Origin: Euptelea pleiosperma | Taxonomy: Eukaryota; Streptophyta; Magnoliopsida; Ranunculales; Eupteleaceae | DNA length: 64,000 bases | Reading direction: 5' to 3' | Assembly (NCBI GenBank): GCA_035048495.1 | Contig: CM068543.1 | Location: forward strand, 28,819,751 to 28,883,750 | Part shown: positions 23,281-34,065 of the stretch, in pieces | How the letters are laid out: each line of letters begins with the position of its first letter | Numbering within the stretch: position 1 is the first letter of the stretch | Notes under the pieces: model-generated | Database searches by the model: none | Told to the model about the DNA's origin: nothing | What the model saw: only the letters and a program-made list of their open reading frames with translations | Made by a program: the position numbers and the translations under genes

Positions 23281-23355
23281 CTCTCTATCTATACATCTAT
23301 ATCTATATCTATCTATATATAATGTATATATGTATATATGTATAATATATATATA
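23281..23355. repeat. TATC/TATA microsatellite
   Basis: CTCTCTATCTATACATC running into TATATCTATATCTATCTATATATAAT and TGTATATA repeats; a compound simple-sequence tract. Confidence 0.85.
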
Positions 23356-24118
23356 AGTTGACTAATGCTTTTGTGACTAATATAATTAATCACTATTAAT
23401 GGTGGTGGGCCGCTGCTCGCAAACGGATGAGTTAAAGGTTGATTGTGGTGATGATGATATTGTCATCATGGAGATCATCGTCACAAAAGATTAGCATTTT
23501 CTCGTTAGTGGTAAATATAGATGGTTCAGATCATTTCAACTTGTAATCCACTTTTTATAAGGCTAGAAATGTTCCAACTGGTTAGTTTTTTTGTAAGGTT
23601 ATCCAAACTTCGAAGAACATCCTCACCAAAAATCGGCCCATATCTCATTCGTGTGTGAGCCCCAAACTTCGAAGAACATCCTCGCCAAAAATCATTCCAT
23701 TCCAAAACTTCTAATTTATAGATTGGCCGCACCAAGTTTTTGTTGTCAAAAATGTTGTCCCCCGATCCTGACCACATATATATATATATATATAAATGAC
23801 TTCTTTTTTTTGCTAGGTAAGAAAAATTATATTAAGAGAAAAGAAGAAAGGTACCAATACAAATGGGGATTGAGGAACTGCATCATTGTGAAGACATGAA
23901 TCCCAAATAGGTTGGCACCCTGGTCTCATCTGTCATTTGCACATCTCAAACCTTGGAGCTCCAACAATGAAACGAAAATAGGACCTCGCAGGGTCCTCCA
24001 AATAATGCAAAAAAACTAGGTCTATGGTCCCACCACTGCCTATGCCCCTGAGGAATAGAGCATGCAATTTTCGCATGATCTCCTTACCACTGAGAACATG
24101 GTCGTGGAACCTACATGG
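23356..24118. other. Unassigned sequence with local duplication
   Basis: The phrase CAAACTTCGAAGAACATCCTC followed by CCAAAAATC occurs twice, at about 23605 and 23666. This is also the arm motif of the foldback elements that follow. No gene seen. Confidence 0.45.
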
Positions 24119-24402
24119 AGATGAGTTAAGGTCTGAGTTTTGGTGAGCATGATATATCTATCAACTACCGTGGAAGTTATCCTAACAAAACATCAGTCTA
24201 TTCCAACATTTGTAGCCTTACGAAAAGTGGATTACAATTTTAAAAATTCTAGAATATCCATTTTTTCTATCAACTCTAAGTTCAAATTTGATAGCTAGGT
24301 TAGAACTTTTGGAGAGGTGTGAAGTTTTGCGACGATGATATACCTATGGTATGGGGATGATCTGCACCAAAAATAAGTCCTTAACTCATCTATTTGTGGG
24401 TG
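24119..24402. mobile_element. Foldback element, TTTTGGTGAG family
   Basis: Left arm GATGAGTTAAGGTCTGAG then TTTTGGTGAGCATGAT is mirrored at the right by ATGATCTGCACCAAAAATAAG then TCCTTAACTCATC. Interior ~200 bp, no ORF. No clear TSD. Confidence 0.5.
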
Positions 24403-24514
24403 CCATAAGAAATGTAATTTTGCATGTCATTTTTTGGCGTGTCAAAATAAACTTACTCAGTACATATATCATGACTTATCATGACATAGATTTTTACATG
24501 GATTCATAGGTCCC

Positions 24515-24790
24515 ACATGAAAATGAGTCGGTGGTTGATTTTTGGTGAGGATGATCTCCTAATCATATAAGACCATTTTGATCGAAAACATACAAATTCA
24601 GGCAATTCTAATCCTAAGAAAAGTAGATTAAAAGTTGGAGAATTCTATACTATCCAGTCTATTTTCAACATTTACTTTATGTCCACATTTCATAGGTAGG
24701 GAAGAAATTTCAAAATAGACAAATTTTCTCAATGATGATTACTGTGGTGAGGAAATCATTCTCACCAAAAATCAGCCCTTGACTAATCGC
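24515..24790. mobile_element. Foldback element, second copy of same family
   Basis: GAGTCGGTGGTTGATTTTTGG followed by TGAGGATGAT is mirrored by ATCATTCTCACCAAAAATCAG then CCCTTGACTAATC. It shares interior words (AAGTAGATTA, TCTATTTTCAACATTTA-like, CATAGGTAGG) with the preceding copy. Confidence 0.5.
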
Positions 24791-25383
24791 CATGTGGCCT
24801 CACGATCACCCACCGTTACCACTCTCCCCTCTTTCACACGTGCCTTCCTCGATTTATGCGTAAAGATTGCATGGAAAAGAATTTCTTTGGCTTGGTGGGC
24901 GATAATTTGAAAAAGCTCACAAGGTTAAATAGAAAGGGTGATCGTTTTCTCTGTGTGTACATATGTGATCCCAAATTAAAAAAAAAAAAAAAGGTTGAAC
25001 GTGTGTGTGAGCCGAAAAGACTGTGCATGCGAAATTGCTTTGGATTCATGCCCGGCCCCCACCAACGTATCTTTGAGGAGCCCACATAAAGGTAAAAATC
25101 TCCAATCCCAAATGATTTCGAAATATAATCTTGAGGATATAGGCAATCATGCAAGATAAGTGGGCACAAGAAAGTCTAAAAGGATCAAGACTTACCCGTT
25201 TCCAACCAAAGAAAAGTGTGACAGGTTATGGTCACTATCTTAAGATCTAAGATCCCCAACTATCTTCAGCAGCAAGAAAGAAGACTATGGCTCATAATCA
25301 TGATCATGTTGATAATATTTACCTCTTTTTTGATCTACTTTTTAAAATCTTCTTACATCACAAACCATATTTATTCTTTGGGT
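24791..25383. other. Unassigned sequence
   Basis: No gene supported. Contains a poly-A tract at about 24978-24991. Overlapping short ORFs on both strands lack conserved motifs. Confidence 0.5.
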
Positions 25384-25784
25384 GGGTCGGGCTCCGTTGA
25401 CAGATCTAAAATGACAGATCAAATGACAGGGACACGATATAAGACACGTGGCACATTTTTACAGGACTCTGACCGTACGGATGTTTGTCCTATCCCATGG
25501 TGGACCTACAAACCAAAAATCAACCTGATTAGTGATTTATAAGTGTTGCATCTTGTACCTCAAATTCTGCTCAAATTCCCCCAGTACGTTGAGATCAACC
25601 CATGAAAATAAGTCCAATCCAAAGCCTATATATCACTAATCAGGCTGATTTTTGGTTTGTAGGTCCACCATGAGATAGGACAAACATCCATACGGTCATA
25701 GACCTGTAACAGCGTGACACGTGGCTTATATTGTGTCCCTGTCATTTTATCAGTCCTTTTAGATCTGTCAACGGAGCCCGACCC
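25384..25784. mobile_element. 401-bp TIR/foldback element
   Basis: Ends are a near-perfect inverted repeat (GGGTCGGGCTCCGTTGACAG on the left, its complement on the right) that continues imperfectly for ~190 bp, through CCGTACGGATGTTTGTCC and GGTGGACCTAC. The inner core is shared with 61536-61847. No ORF in keeping with transposase. TSD not evident. Confidence 0.65.
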
Positions 25785-26436
25785 TTGTTCTTTTTGCTTC
25801 CAAATTTTTCAACACTTTAGACCTTTTGGAGCACACTTTAGAGAACTTAAGTCCTTTTTTTCTTCTTAAACCTAACCTTAAATTCATCCGTAAGTTTGGT
25901 ATATAAATGTACGGTGGACCGGAGTTTCATCACGTTTTTTTGTTCACTCTATTGGTGGGCCAGCTCTTGAATGTTTTGCATGGCCGAAAATTTGACTTTT
26001 TTCTTTTTTTCCTTTCTATTCAAGTTTTAATTTTTGACTAGATTAGAAGGTTTGGATCCTGCATTGGATCTCAGGGGTGGATCCAAAAACCATTGAATTG
26101 ATGTTTGTCATAAAAAAAAACATCATTGAATGATGTCGATCGCCTAATGTTACATCTCCAAGTGTCCCATCTGCATCAAACAAGTCTGCACCCGGATCAT
26201 GGACATCATCTAGTATAACCCCTATACATGGCTGCAAAGATCCTGATCTCACTAGCTCTCATCACCCTTCCACTAAAAACAACCTTACCCCTACATGTTT
26301 TCAATTGACATGTCTGATCTATCCACAGAGATGAGTCCCCGGGGTGACTTAAGTAAAATTAGTGATTGCTTAGAGTGCATCCTTGCCTGCAAAAATACAT
26401 TAAATTTTATAAAAGCATAATGTGAATATTTTATTA
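25785..26436. other. Unassigned sequence
   Basis: No coding or repeat structure recognised beyond short A/T tracts. Confidence 0.45.
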
Positions 26437-26593
26437 TCTATATAACAAAACAGGGAAATTGTCTCCCCCTCTTATAGGCTTCATAAAGAAGGGCTAAGAT
26501 CTTATCCCCAACTCGACGGTGGATCTCAGCCACTCACACTCAATTTTGACAAAAGGTTTGTCGAGGAGTGCCGTGGGCACGGTCTACCTACTA
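26437..26593 (+). mobile_element. Mini-Helitron, pair member 1
   Basis: 157 bp, TCTATATAACAAAACAGGG to GTGCCGTGGGCACGGTCTAC and CTACTA. The terminal G of CTAG is missing and the next Helitron starts at the next base. Confidence 0.65.
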
Positions 26594-27161
26594 TCTATAT
26601 AACAAACTAGGAAAGTTGTCTTATTTCTTATCTTATCCGGCTTCATAAGATAAGAGTGGTTGAGATCAAGCCTATCCATCTAATGTTGATGGTTAGATTT
26701 CAGCCACTCAATCCTCCTTATTTATTTGTCTCAGGCTATGATTTTTGTGAAAATCTGAAACTTCACTATACATGCAAGGATTTGGTGTTCGTCCACCAAA
26801 TATTTGCATGTAGCACGGATTCAGACCTCCCCCATTATGTTATGTACCGTTTTAAAGCTTAAGGACTGTTATTTTTTGCTTATAAAAAAATTTTACATTC
26901 ATTTTTTGAAAAAAAAGTTAAATAACATCCGTCATTTCTGTTATTTTTCAGTTAATTTTCGTTTCAAATTTTATTGAAAATTTGAAATTCAAATTTTGAA
27001 TTTTAGCACCGTTATTTTCATTTTTGCCTGTGCGTTACAATCCGTTATAATAGAAAAAATATGTGACGCCCTAGTCCGTTATATCATTTGAGTGTCAGAG
27101 CCACATAATTTTTTGCAAACACTTTTTTTGTGGAGTACCGTGGGCGCGGGCCATTTACTAG
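26594..27161 (+). mobile_element. Helitron, pair member 2, 568 bp
   Basis: TCTATATAACAAACTAGG to GTACCGTGGGCGCGGGCC then ATTTACTAG, followed by T. Its interior (TTATCCGGCTTCATAAGATA, AAATTTGAAATTCAAATTTT) matches 17597-17992 with ~170 bp of extra sequence in the middle. No Rep/helicase ORF, so non-autonomous. Confidence 0.7.
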
Positions 27162-27197
27162 TTTTAAACATAAAAGAAAAGTACTGGGAGCTACTTA

Positions 27198-27503
27198 GGG
27201 AGTGTTTGATTGACAAGTAGAAAAATTGCATTTTCCTTGGGAAAATACAACTGTCCATTGTTAGATAGCCATTTTAAATGAGTATAATTTACCCTACCAA
27301 GCCATTTAAATTTGGATAATTTTTCCTACTAAGCCCGGAATTCATTTCCCATCCAAATAGGTGAGATTTCATTTCCACCTGAAAATACGCCTTTATTTTC
27401 TCACATAATTGCAATTCGTGTTCTCATTGCAATCAATCAGCCATTTAAGGCATTTCTCAAATGTATTTTCTCCGAAAAAATTTCTGTGCAATCAAACACA
27501 CCC
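27198..27503. mobile_element. PIF/Harbinger (Tourist-like) MITE
   Basis: 306 bp with ends GGGAGTGTTTGATTGACA and, mirrored, GGGTGTGTTTGATTGCACA. Flanked by TTA on both sides (27195-27197, 27504-27506), the usual 3-bp target duplication of this superfamily. Interior AT-rich, no ORF. Confidence 0.75.
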
Positions 27504-28056
27504 TTAATGGAAGTCAAAGCAACTGCCATTTACTCTACCATTGTAGCTACTATTTTCTCTAGGTTCATGCATGCCCTCGCCTCCTCTTTAGTTTGATGCT
27601 TCAAAGAATCAACTTCACCCTGAAGGTTAATACGTATTCTTTACTCCTCTAGAACATTTTCTATGTAAGGAGTTGAAGCCAAAATAGTGGCCTTAAAAAC
27701 ACCACTACTATGCCTCATACACGGCCCCTTCTATCATGGCCACAAACGTTTACTATAGTTTTTCCCATTAAATAAGAAATTTTTATTACAACAATAAAAT
27801 GTAGAACAATACAAGAGGGAGGGGAAAAAGCATCACAAACATTTGCAATAGGTTCATGATTTACATCTTTTTGTGGGCTAGTGGGGTAATTGGCAATAAT
27901 TTTTTTATTTGTCTTTATAAAGTAATAACTCAAAACCCATCTTTTGTGGAATGGGTGATCAAGTATAACTTGTTATGGTGATGGTAGCAATAGAATCACC
28001 TTGTTTCTTGTGGGTACCATAATTTCACCACCACGGCACGTGGTAGATTCGGGGCA
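27504..28056. other. Unassigned sequence before the Tat element
   Basis: No gene supported. The last ~20 bp (GATTCGGGGCATGATA) resemble a gypsy LTR end like that at 1457, so part may be old LTR sequence. Confidence 0.4.
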
Positions 28057-28084
28057 TGATAGTCCTTCATTGGATACTCCAAAG

Positions 28085-28310
28085 AATTTTATGACCAGCT
28101 GGTGGCCCATGACTAGCTGGCGGCCCAGAACCGGCTGGCGGCTCAGAACTAGCTGGTGGCCCAAAACCAGCTGACGGCCCAAAACCAACTGGGGTCCATA
28201 ACCAGCTAGCGGCCCAAGATCTCCTGAAGGTCCCAAACCACATGATAACCTAATTCTAGGTGACGGCCCGAGACCACCTGACGGCCCCAGACCAGCTGGC
28301 AGACCATGAT
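28085..28310 (+). repeat. GC-rich ~18-20-bp tandem repeat in LTR
   Basis: About ten degenerate copies of CCAGCTGGCGGCCCAAAA. On the minus strand it encodes an artefactual LGPSGGLGPS-like periodic peptide; no independent sign of coding. A fragment of the same unit recurs at about 43645-43680. Confidence 0.75.
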
Positions 28311-28585
28311 CACCAGATTGTCCTGGACCATCGAACTGTGCAAATCCACCAGTCGAGCCATATGGCCAGATAATCATGGGCCCCGGAACAAAGACAGGGG
28401 GTTCAAAGATAGACAAGAGCGATCTGGGCCGGCCCTCCCTTTTTAGGACGAAGAGGGATGCTCAGCAAACACAGAAAAAGACTGCTAATAGGAAGCAGAG
28501 AAGAACAAAAGTGAGTGGGCCACCTCTGACCCAGTCAATGAAAAGAGACTTGAAAATAGAATAGAGAAAGGAACAGAGTCGGGGT

Positions 28586-28594
28586 CTATAAATA
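28586..28594 (+). promoter_or_regulatory. LTR TATA box
   Basis: CTATAAATA followed by GAGGACCCC in the LTR, ~540 bp before the PBS, is a good candidate core promoter for the Tat element. Confidence 0.65.
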
Positions 28595-29133
28595 GAGGAC
28601 CCCTCCCTTATAGAAAGGGACTTTTATAAAACAACTCCCTCACAAGAGAAGTGAGAAGACTTCCTTATAGAGGGGATAGAAAAAGAGAACCAAATCAGAT
28701 CCAAAATAGAGAGAGATTAGGGAAGGGGAAATCAGAAACTACCTTTTATTTTCCTTGAGAGATAATCTTTATGTGTGTCTTGCCGTAGTGGAGCCTTTCC
28801 TGACTTGATCGTCGGAGTGTCTTTGGTAGGTACACCACCTCCTTTTGCTTCGGAGGATGTGATCGAGGAGCAGGAGTGGATCTGGAGTTGCAGCAGGCGA
28901 TGGGATGGAGTCTTGAAGATGGATGAGACTTTCTACAGCCACTCTCTCGTTGGCAATCGACTTCAACCTTGCATAGGTGACTTTCCTAGAGCTGGACATC
29001 TTTTACTGGCGATTTGTAAAACTATTTGGAATGTGAAGAGACTTTATGTATTAAATGAAAAGATTTCATTAAAGAAGATCTATTGACTTTGAGGGTGGAA
29101 AGGTGAGATTACAGTTTTCACCCCCACATCTTT

Positions 29134-29152
29134 TGGTGCCGTCTGTGGGAAC
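29134..29152 (+). other. Primer-binding site of Tat type
   Basis: TGGTGCCGTCTGTGGGAAC matches, with one change, the TGGCGCCGTCTGTGGGAA primer-binding site common in Tat/Retand elements. Confidence 0.8.
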
Positions 29153-29188
29153 CTACAAGAAGCTTTCTAGCACGATAGAGAAAAAGCG

Positions 29189-30780
29189 ATGGTGGTAACA
29201 CGGCAAACCAATGCCCGAAAAAGAGAAGCCGCGGATCGTGATGCGGACCTAAGAGACACCATAACAGAAAGAAGAAGAGCAAGGAATGAGCAGGAGGCTC
29301 AACAGTAGGAAATAGAGAGACTACGGAGAGAGAATGATCAGCTCAGACGCCTAATAGAGAAACAACCCATCAACGCAGACTATGCATCAGACAACAACGG
29401 CGATGAGCATCTAGTGAAACATCGAGACGTAACAAGGAGTCGTCGGAGAAACTCCGCCTCGGAAAAGTCTGACCTGAGGAATCATCGGCACAAAGAAAGA
29501 AATGAATCCCTCACCAAGAGGGTAGTAGAGCCAGACCCCACTTACTACGGTGGAAGCTCCCAATCTTCAGAGTTGGTTACTAAAGGACAAATAGCAAACC
29601 TGGTCACGGAACTACTCGGCAAGAAGGAGACGCTTGTCGACAAGATGACAGCTATAGCAACTCCCGTACTTCAGGATTCTCCCTTTGTGGAGGATATTCA
29701 AAAATATCAAGCTCTGAGCTCATTTTCTTATCCAAAATACCCGACCTTTGCGGGAACGTCTGATCCGATGAACCACGAGTTACGCTTCAGAAAGGTGATG
29801 ACCATGTGGGAGTTTGAGGATCGGCTACTGTGCCGGATGTTTTCCCCCACCTTAAGCGACGGAGCCCTTGTTTGGTTCAATTAGCTGCCTCCTCGGTCGG
29901 TCCGCAATTTCACCGAGCTTAGCACCAAGTTTATCGCTCAATACTCTTGTAACAAGCTGTGTAGCAAGGGTGTGGATGTACTCATCGACATCAGGAAAAA
30001 CTCCAATGAGATGATCAGAGAGTTTACCAAAAGATTCTGGGCAGTGATGATGACAGTAGAGCAGTGTGACAATAAGCATGACATCACCACTTACCGAAAA
30101 GCCCTTCCAGTCACCGCCGATCTCGATCGGTCTTTGGCCAAGAATCAGCCTGTGAATATGGAGGCACTATACGAAAGAGCGGAAAAATACGCTAAGCTAG
30201 AGGATGACATCTATCGGCATGGACAGAAGCCAGAAGCAGCTGTACATGAAGTGTCGGAGTCTCCGAAGGAAGAGAAACTGAAGAAAGACGTAAAGAAAAT
30301 ATGAAAAGGCAGGGTGGCGGCGAAACCATTGGGGATAGTGAGGCTTGGAGATCGGAGAGAGTTCGCGTTGTTGAACGCATCCCTCGGCCAAGTGCTCAAT
30401 CAGATAAAAAATGAGAAATACTTGAGATGGCCCTAGCCCATGAATCAAGAGACGAAGGACATGAGAGATAAGAATAAGTTCTGCGATTTCCAAAAAGATC
30501 ATGGACACGCACCGATAAATGCTGGATCCTAAGACATCGGATTCAAGATTTGATCGAGAAAGGCTACCTAAAGCAGTTATTAGCCCAAGGGGAAGCCGAA
30601 GAACGGGGGCACCACCAGCTCATAACAACCACAACGCACCACTCAGGCACGGAGCGATTATCGACGTCATACACGGCGGCATCCGACAGCCATCACGTAA
30701 TGAGGAAGAAAGACAACGGAGGGCCAAGATCTGAAAGCTTCAGGAAGCTAAAGAGGTGTATAACCTAGGTCGAGGCCTCG
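29189..30780 (+). pseudogene. gag: Tat-lineage gag, disrupted
   Basis: One frame runs from ATG 29189 to 30304 with in-frame stops at 29306 and 29882. Conserved stretches include FVEDIQKYQALSSFSYPKY, YPTFAGTSDPMNHELRF, LLCRMFSPTLSDGALVWF, then FTELSTKFIAQYS and MIREFTKRFWAVM, the Retrotrans_gag core. Beyond 30305, in shifted frames, come FALLNASLGQVLNQIKNEKY, the C/H-rich NKFCDFQKDHGHAPI segment that serves as the nucleocapsid signature of this lineage, LIEKGYLKQLL and the DVIHGG motif (near 30655). Encodes virus-like-particle protein in family members; inactive here. Confidence 0.85.
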
Positions 30781-30781
30781 A

Positions 30782-31095
30782 ATGACCGAGCAAATAGATC
30801 CTACTGACACAAACATGGATTCCATCATCAGTTTCTCCAAACAGGATCTAGAAGGGGTGGAGCATCCACATGATGACGCCTTGATCCTGACCCTCCCGAT
30901 TGGCACGCATGAGGTTCATCGCATCTTGGTGGATCCTGGAAGCTCAACCGAAATCTTATTCATCGAAGCATATAGGAGAATGGGGCTGCCCTCTACCTCA
31001 CTAGAGCGACCCAACATCCTGTTGATCGGATTCAATGGCCAGAAGGTGTATGCTTAGGGAACAATCACACTGCTAGTCAGATCTGGCCCGGTAAC
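30782..31095 (+). pseudogene. Tat protease, N-terminal part, split by insertion
   Basis: Reads ISFSKQDLEGVEHPHDDALI, LTLPIGTHEVHRILVDPGSS with the aspartic-protease D-x-GSS motif, then EILFIEAYRRMGLP and LLIGFNGQKV, as in Tat gag-pol proteins. A stop at 31055 breaks it. The LARD-like element enters at 31095/31096; after removing it and one TSD copy, the frame resumes at 42626, so the insertion hit a once continuous ORF. Confidence 0.8.
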
Positions 31096-32030
31096 TGAAA
31101 GTAGGATTTTTTCGCGTCGTTGGTTACGGAAATCCTAGATCTCAACAATATTTGTAATTATCCGATTCTTTTTCACTCAAATCCTGCAAAAATCACAGGG
31201 TTGTACAGTGGCTCGTGTCGGATGTCGATCCGCACTCGGGGTTAGTTTGCGTAATTCAACGACATGAAATGACGGATTTTTATCAAGAAAACATGGAGAG
31301 GTGAGAATGGAGATGGATTTAAAACATTCTTAGTGATTTTTAGAGAGAGAAATTACCACAAACAATCAAAAACACAAAAGTAAACTAACAAATGCAAAAA
31401 TAATAATTTTATTCATCCTCAATGAGTCTTACAAAATCAAATTAAATTCAAAAATTAACCTAGAAAGCCATAAAAATTAGAGAGAGAAATGAGAAAATGT
31501 AGAGAGAGAAATATCGAAGAAGGCTATCCTAGAGAGAGAAAATATGGGGAGAGAGAAAGTGGAGAGATCTAGAGAGAGAGAAAAGACTAGGGAGAGAAAT
31601 TAGAGAGGGAAAACTAAAGTTTAGAGAGAGAGAGTGAACAAGTGATAAACAAAGTGAGAAAGCTAAGAAGAGAGAAAGAAACTAATGGTAGAGAGAGAAA
31701 GAGATATAAAGTGAGATCTAGAGAGAGAAGAGAACTCTTACCTTGGAGTGGAGAAGATTGGGCTGCCATGGAGGGGCGAGCCAAAAGGTTGTTGGGTGGT
31801 ATGGCCAGCCACGAGATGTGCTGGTTCTCCAGCCATTGATGGAGGCGTGGTACTGGATCTAGTCTCCACGTGATGAGGTTACGGCTTGGTTGCAGGTAGA
31901 AGACGAGGGCAGCAAGGTGAATGGAGGTTGCACCAACAAAGTTGCCGGCTGTAGGGATTGGGAGAATGGTGGAAAGGGAGAAGAAGGTGGTGGTGGAGCA
32001 TGTAGAGGTGACTGGCGGTGGAGATGACGA

Positions 32031-32055
32031 CCGGAGTTGCTGTCTGCAACTCCGG
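32031..32055. other. GC-rich hairpin in LTR (first)
   Basis: CCGGAGTTGC, 5-nt loop, GCAACTCCGG: a perfect 10-bp stem. The second hairpin with the same stem lies at 32224-32249. Both are repeated in the other LTR at 40606-40630 and about 40799-40824. Confidence 0.8.
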
Positions 32056-32223
32056 CGAGCTAAGAAGATGAAGAAGAAGACGCAGCAGAAGACGAAGAGG
32101 AACAAGAAGAAAACGACGAGGAAGAAAAAGAAAACGAAGAGGAAGAAGAAGAATATGAGGAGAGGGGGAGGACCCTCACCAGCTCGCTGTGGTGAGGACG
32201 GTGGTGGCGACGACGACCGCCGG

Positions 32224-32249
32224 CCGGAGTTGCAGACCAGCAACTCCGG
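32224..32249. other. GC-rich hairpin in LTR (second)
   Basis: CCGGAGTTGC, 6-nt loop AGACCA, GCAACTCCGG. Same stem as the hairpin ~190 bp away; the two could also pair with each other across the GAA-rich stretch. Confidence 0.8.
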
Positions 32250-32292
32250 CAACAGAAAAAGAAAACGAAGAAGAAGAAGAGGAGGAGGAAGA

Positions 32293-32328
32293 GAAGAAGA
32301 AGAAGAAGAAGAAGAAGAAGAAGAAGAA

Positions 32329-32350
<22 letters not shown>
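32293..32350. repeat. (GAA)n microsatellite in LTR
   Basis: About 19 uninterrupted GAA units, against about 16 in the other LTR (40868-40916). The 9-bp gap is nearly the whole length difference between LTRs. The long poly-Glu/Lys and poly-Ser/Phe/Leu ORFs here are artefacts of this tract. Confidence 0.9.
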
Positions 32351-32369
<19 letters not shown>

Positions 32370-34053
32370 GGAGGAGACGGCGCACCACCTCCTTGCTGGT
32401 GTAGATCGCCGGAGAAGAAGAAGAAGAAAGGGTTGTTCCAACTACGGGCGTTGGCAGCGGTTCTTTGAGAGACGTTCTTGCTTGAGGAGAAGAGAGCCAA
32501 GCGATGGGGACCGTCCAAGCTTTTAGCCAATCGTGGAGAAGAGAATCTCCCCAAAAATGGAAACCTTAGGTCCTCTTTAGTAACAACCATCTCTCCTCTT
32601 TATCATCTCACGTCCCATATTCCTCATGTTTCCTTTTTATCTTCAATCTACACCTTCTCTTTTCTCCTTTCCAATATTTGCCTTTTCGAATAGCCAATAG
32701 CTATTGGCCATCCTAGCATATTTCCAATTTAGAAAGAAAAACTACTAATCCCAAAATACACCACCGTCCAAGGCATTTGGGCAATTATTCCATGTGTTGC
32801 GTAGCACTTTTCGTTATTTTGTTTTTGCCCTTGACCCCTTTAGGAAGAATCAACGGTGTCCATGTGTTTTCAATTACACCACCGTTTCTTGTATGATCGC
32901 CAATATGTATAATAAGCAGCGCTTCCATTGGTCCAATTTGTATGCCATGCTGCTACCCATGTCATGTGGCTACATACCTTGGCCCACTTGCTAATCCACC
33001 AACTTGGTATTCTGGCCCGTAACTAACTTGCCCACTTCGTGGCCTCGGGTCGAGATCCACTGACGCATCATGTTTAATGTCTAGCAGCTAGTAAAAATGT
33101 CATTGCCCCCTTTTTTTGAATATCTTCATGATATTTCTCCTCTTCACAACCCTTACGGCCTTCAATCAACAATTTATTGGGTATAACCAATTTGTGGGCC
33201 CCCACATTACAATTCAGCTTGATTGGTGATTTTGGGCTATTGGTTTTAAGCATTTTTTTAGATCTTTCCAGGCCTCAATTCATTGACATGTGTCTTTAGA
33301 CCAAGCATAGTTAGCACATGCCCTTGTACGAATTGTTCGGCGCACTATTCTCCTTGAGACCATAACCATTGTGCATGTCTGTGCTAGCCCACCATCATAG
33401 GCTTATTAGTGTTGTAATTCTCTTGCATGTCACCCAATTCTATGGGTCCCACATGAATGCCTTAAGTCACACCTTAGTTTGTAGAGTCCAGATTCATCTC
33501 ATCTCAATTTATCTGCTTTCAAAACTTGTCTAGTTTCATTCATCACTATCATCCGACCTTGGTTCAATGGCTTAGTAGATCACCTTGATAGAGCTCTAGT
33601 GGTTGGTCATATGGTCTAGATCTCACGAATCGTCTGATCGGGTTTCCTTGGTCTTTGGCTCTCCTGCTCTCTTCGTTCTTTGGGTCGGCCTTTTGGTTCT
33701 CTTATTTAGCCCATATTCGGCCCATATCTTCTAGTCATAGCATGTGGGCTTGTTAAGCTTTGATAATGGGCTTTCATGATCGATTTGGGCCCACAAGTCT
33801 CGAGAATCGTCCCATCGGGGTTTCCTGCGACAAAAGAAGCGCGTAATGAGACTTTATCAGAACGGCTTAATATTTAGACTTCCGAAAATGTGTTTAATGC
33901 ATGCAAATATACCATTTCGTCCAGAAAAGTGTGTTCTACGCAACAGAAGAGACTCTTACGTAGAAAAGTAGGTAAATATAGTATTTTACGTAGGAGAATG
34001 CAATAACGCTAAAAGGATAATTGCTTAAAATAAGCACTTTTGAGCGAATATCA

Positions 34054-34065
34054 CAACCCCCAACC
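34054..34065 (-). other. Polypurine tract of LARD-like element
   Basis: Minus strand GGTTGGGGGTTG directly before the 3' LTR start TGATATTC. The relic at 54401-54412 has GGTTGGGAGTTG in the same position. Confidence 0.7.

Larger units (their letters stand above)
28057..29126 (+). repeat. 5' LTR of Tat element
   Basis: Inferred from the downstream PBS, a TATA box and a GC-rich tandem region in its U3. It ends near 29120-29127 (TTTTCACCCCCACA) just before the PBS. The left edge at 28057 (TGATAG) is a guess, as no second LTR is present for alignment. Confidence 0.5.
31096..34053 (-). repeat. 3' LTR of LARD-like element
   Basis: 2958 bp. Minus-strand start TGATATTCGCTCAAAAGTGC at 34053 and end CTACTTTCA at 31096. 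Includes GAGAGA-rich sequence (31480-31730), two GC-rich hairpins and a GAA tract. The next LTR copy carries the same features at +8575. Confidence 0.95.

Noticed and set aside
27973..28416. 147-codon minus-strand ORF with LGPS-like repeats
   Set aside because: Direct product of a short GC-rich tandem repeat in the Tat LTR; nothing else supports coding.
31614..32590. Long ORFs with poly-Ser, poly-Glu, poly-Lys or poly-Phe/Leu (both strands, also at 40189-41156)
   Set aside because: They come from the GAA/TTC and GAGA tracts of the LTRs, appear in several frames at once, and have no domain.
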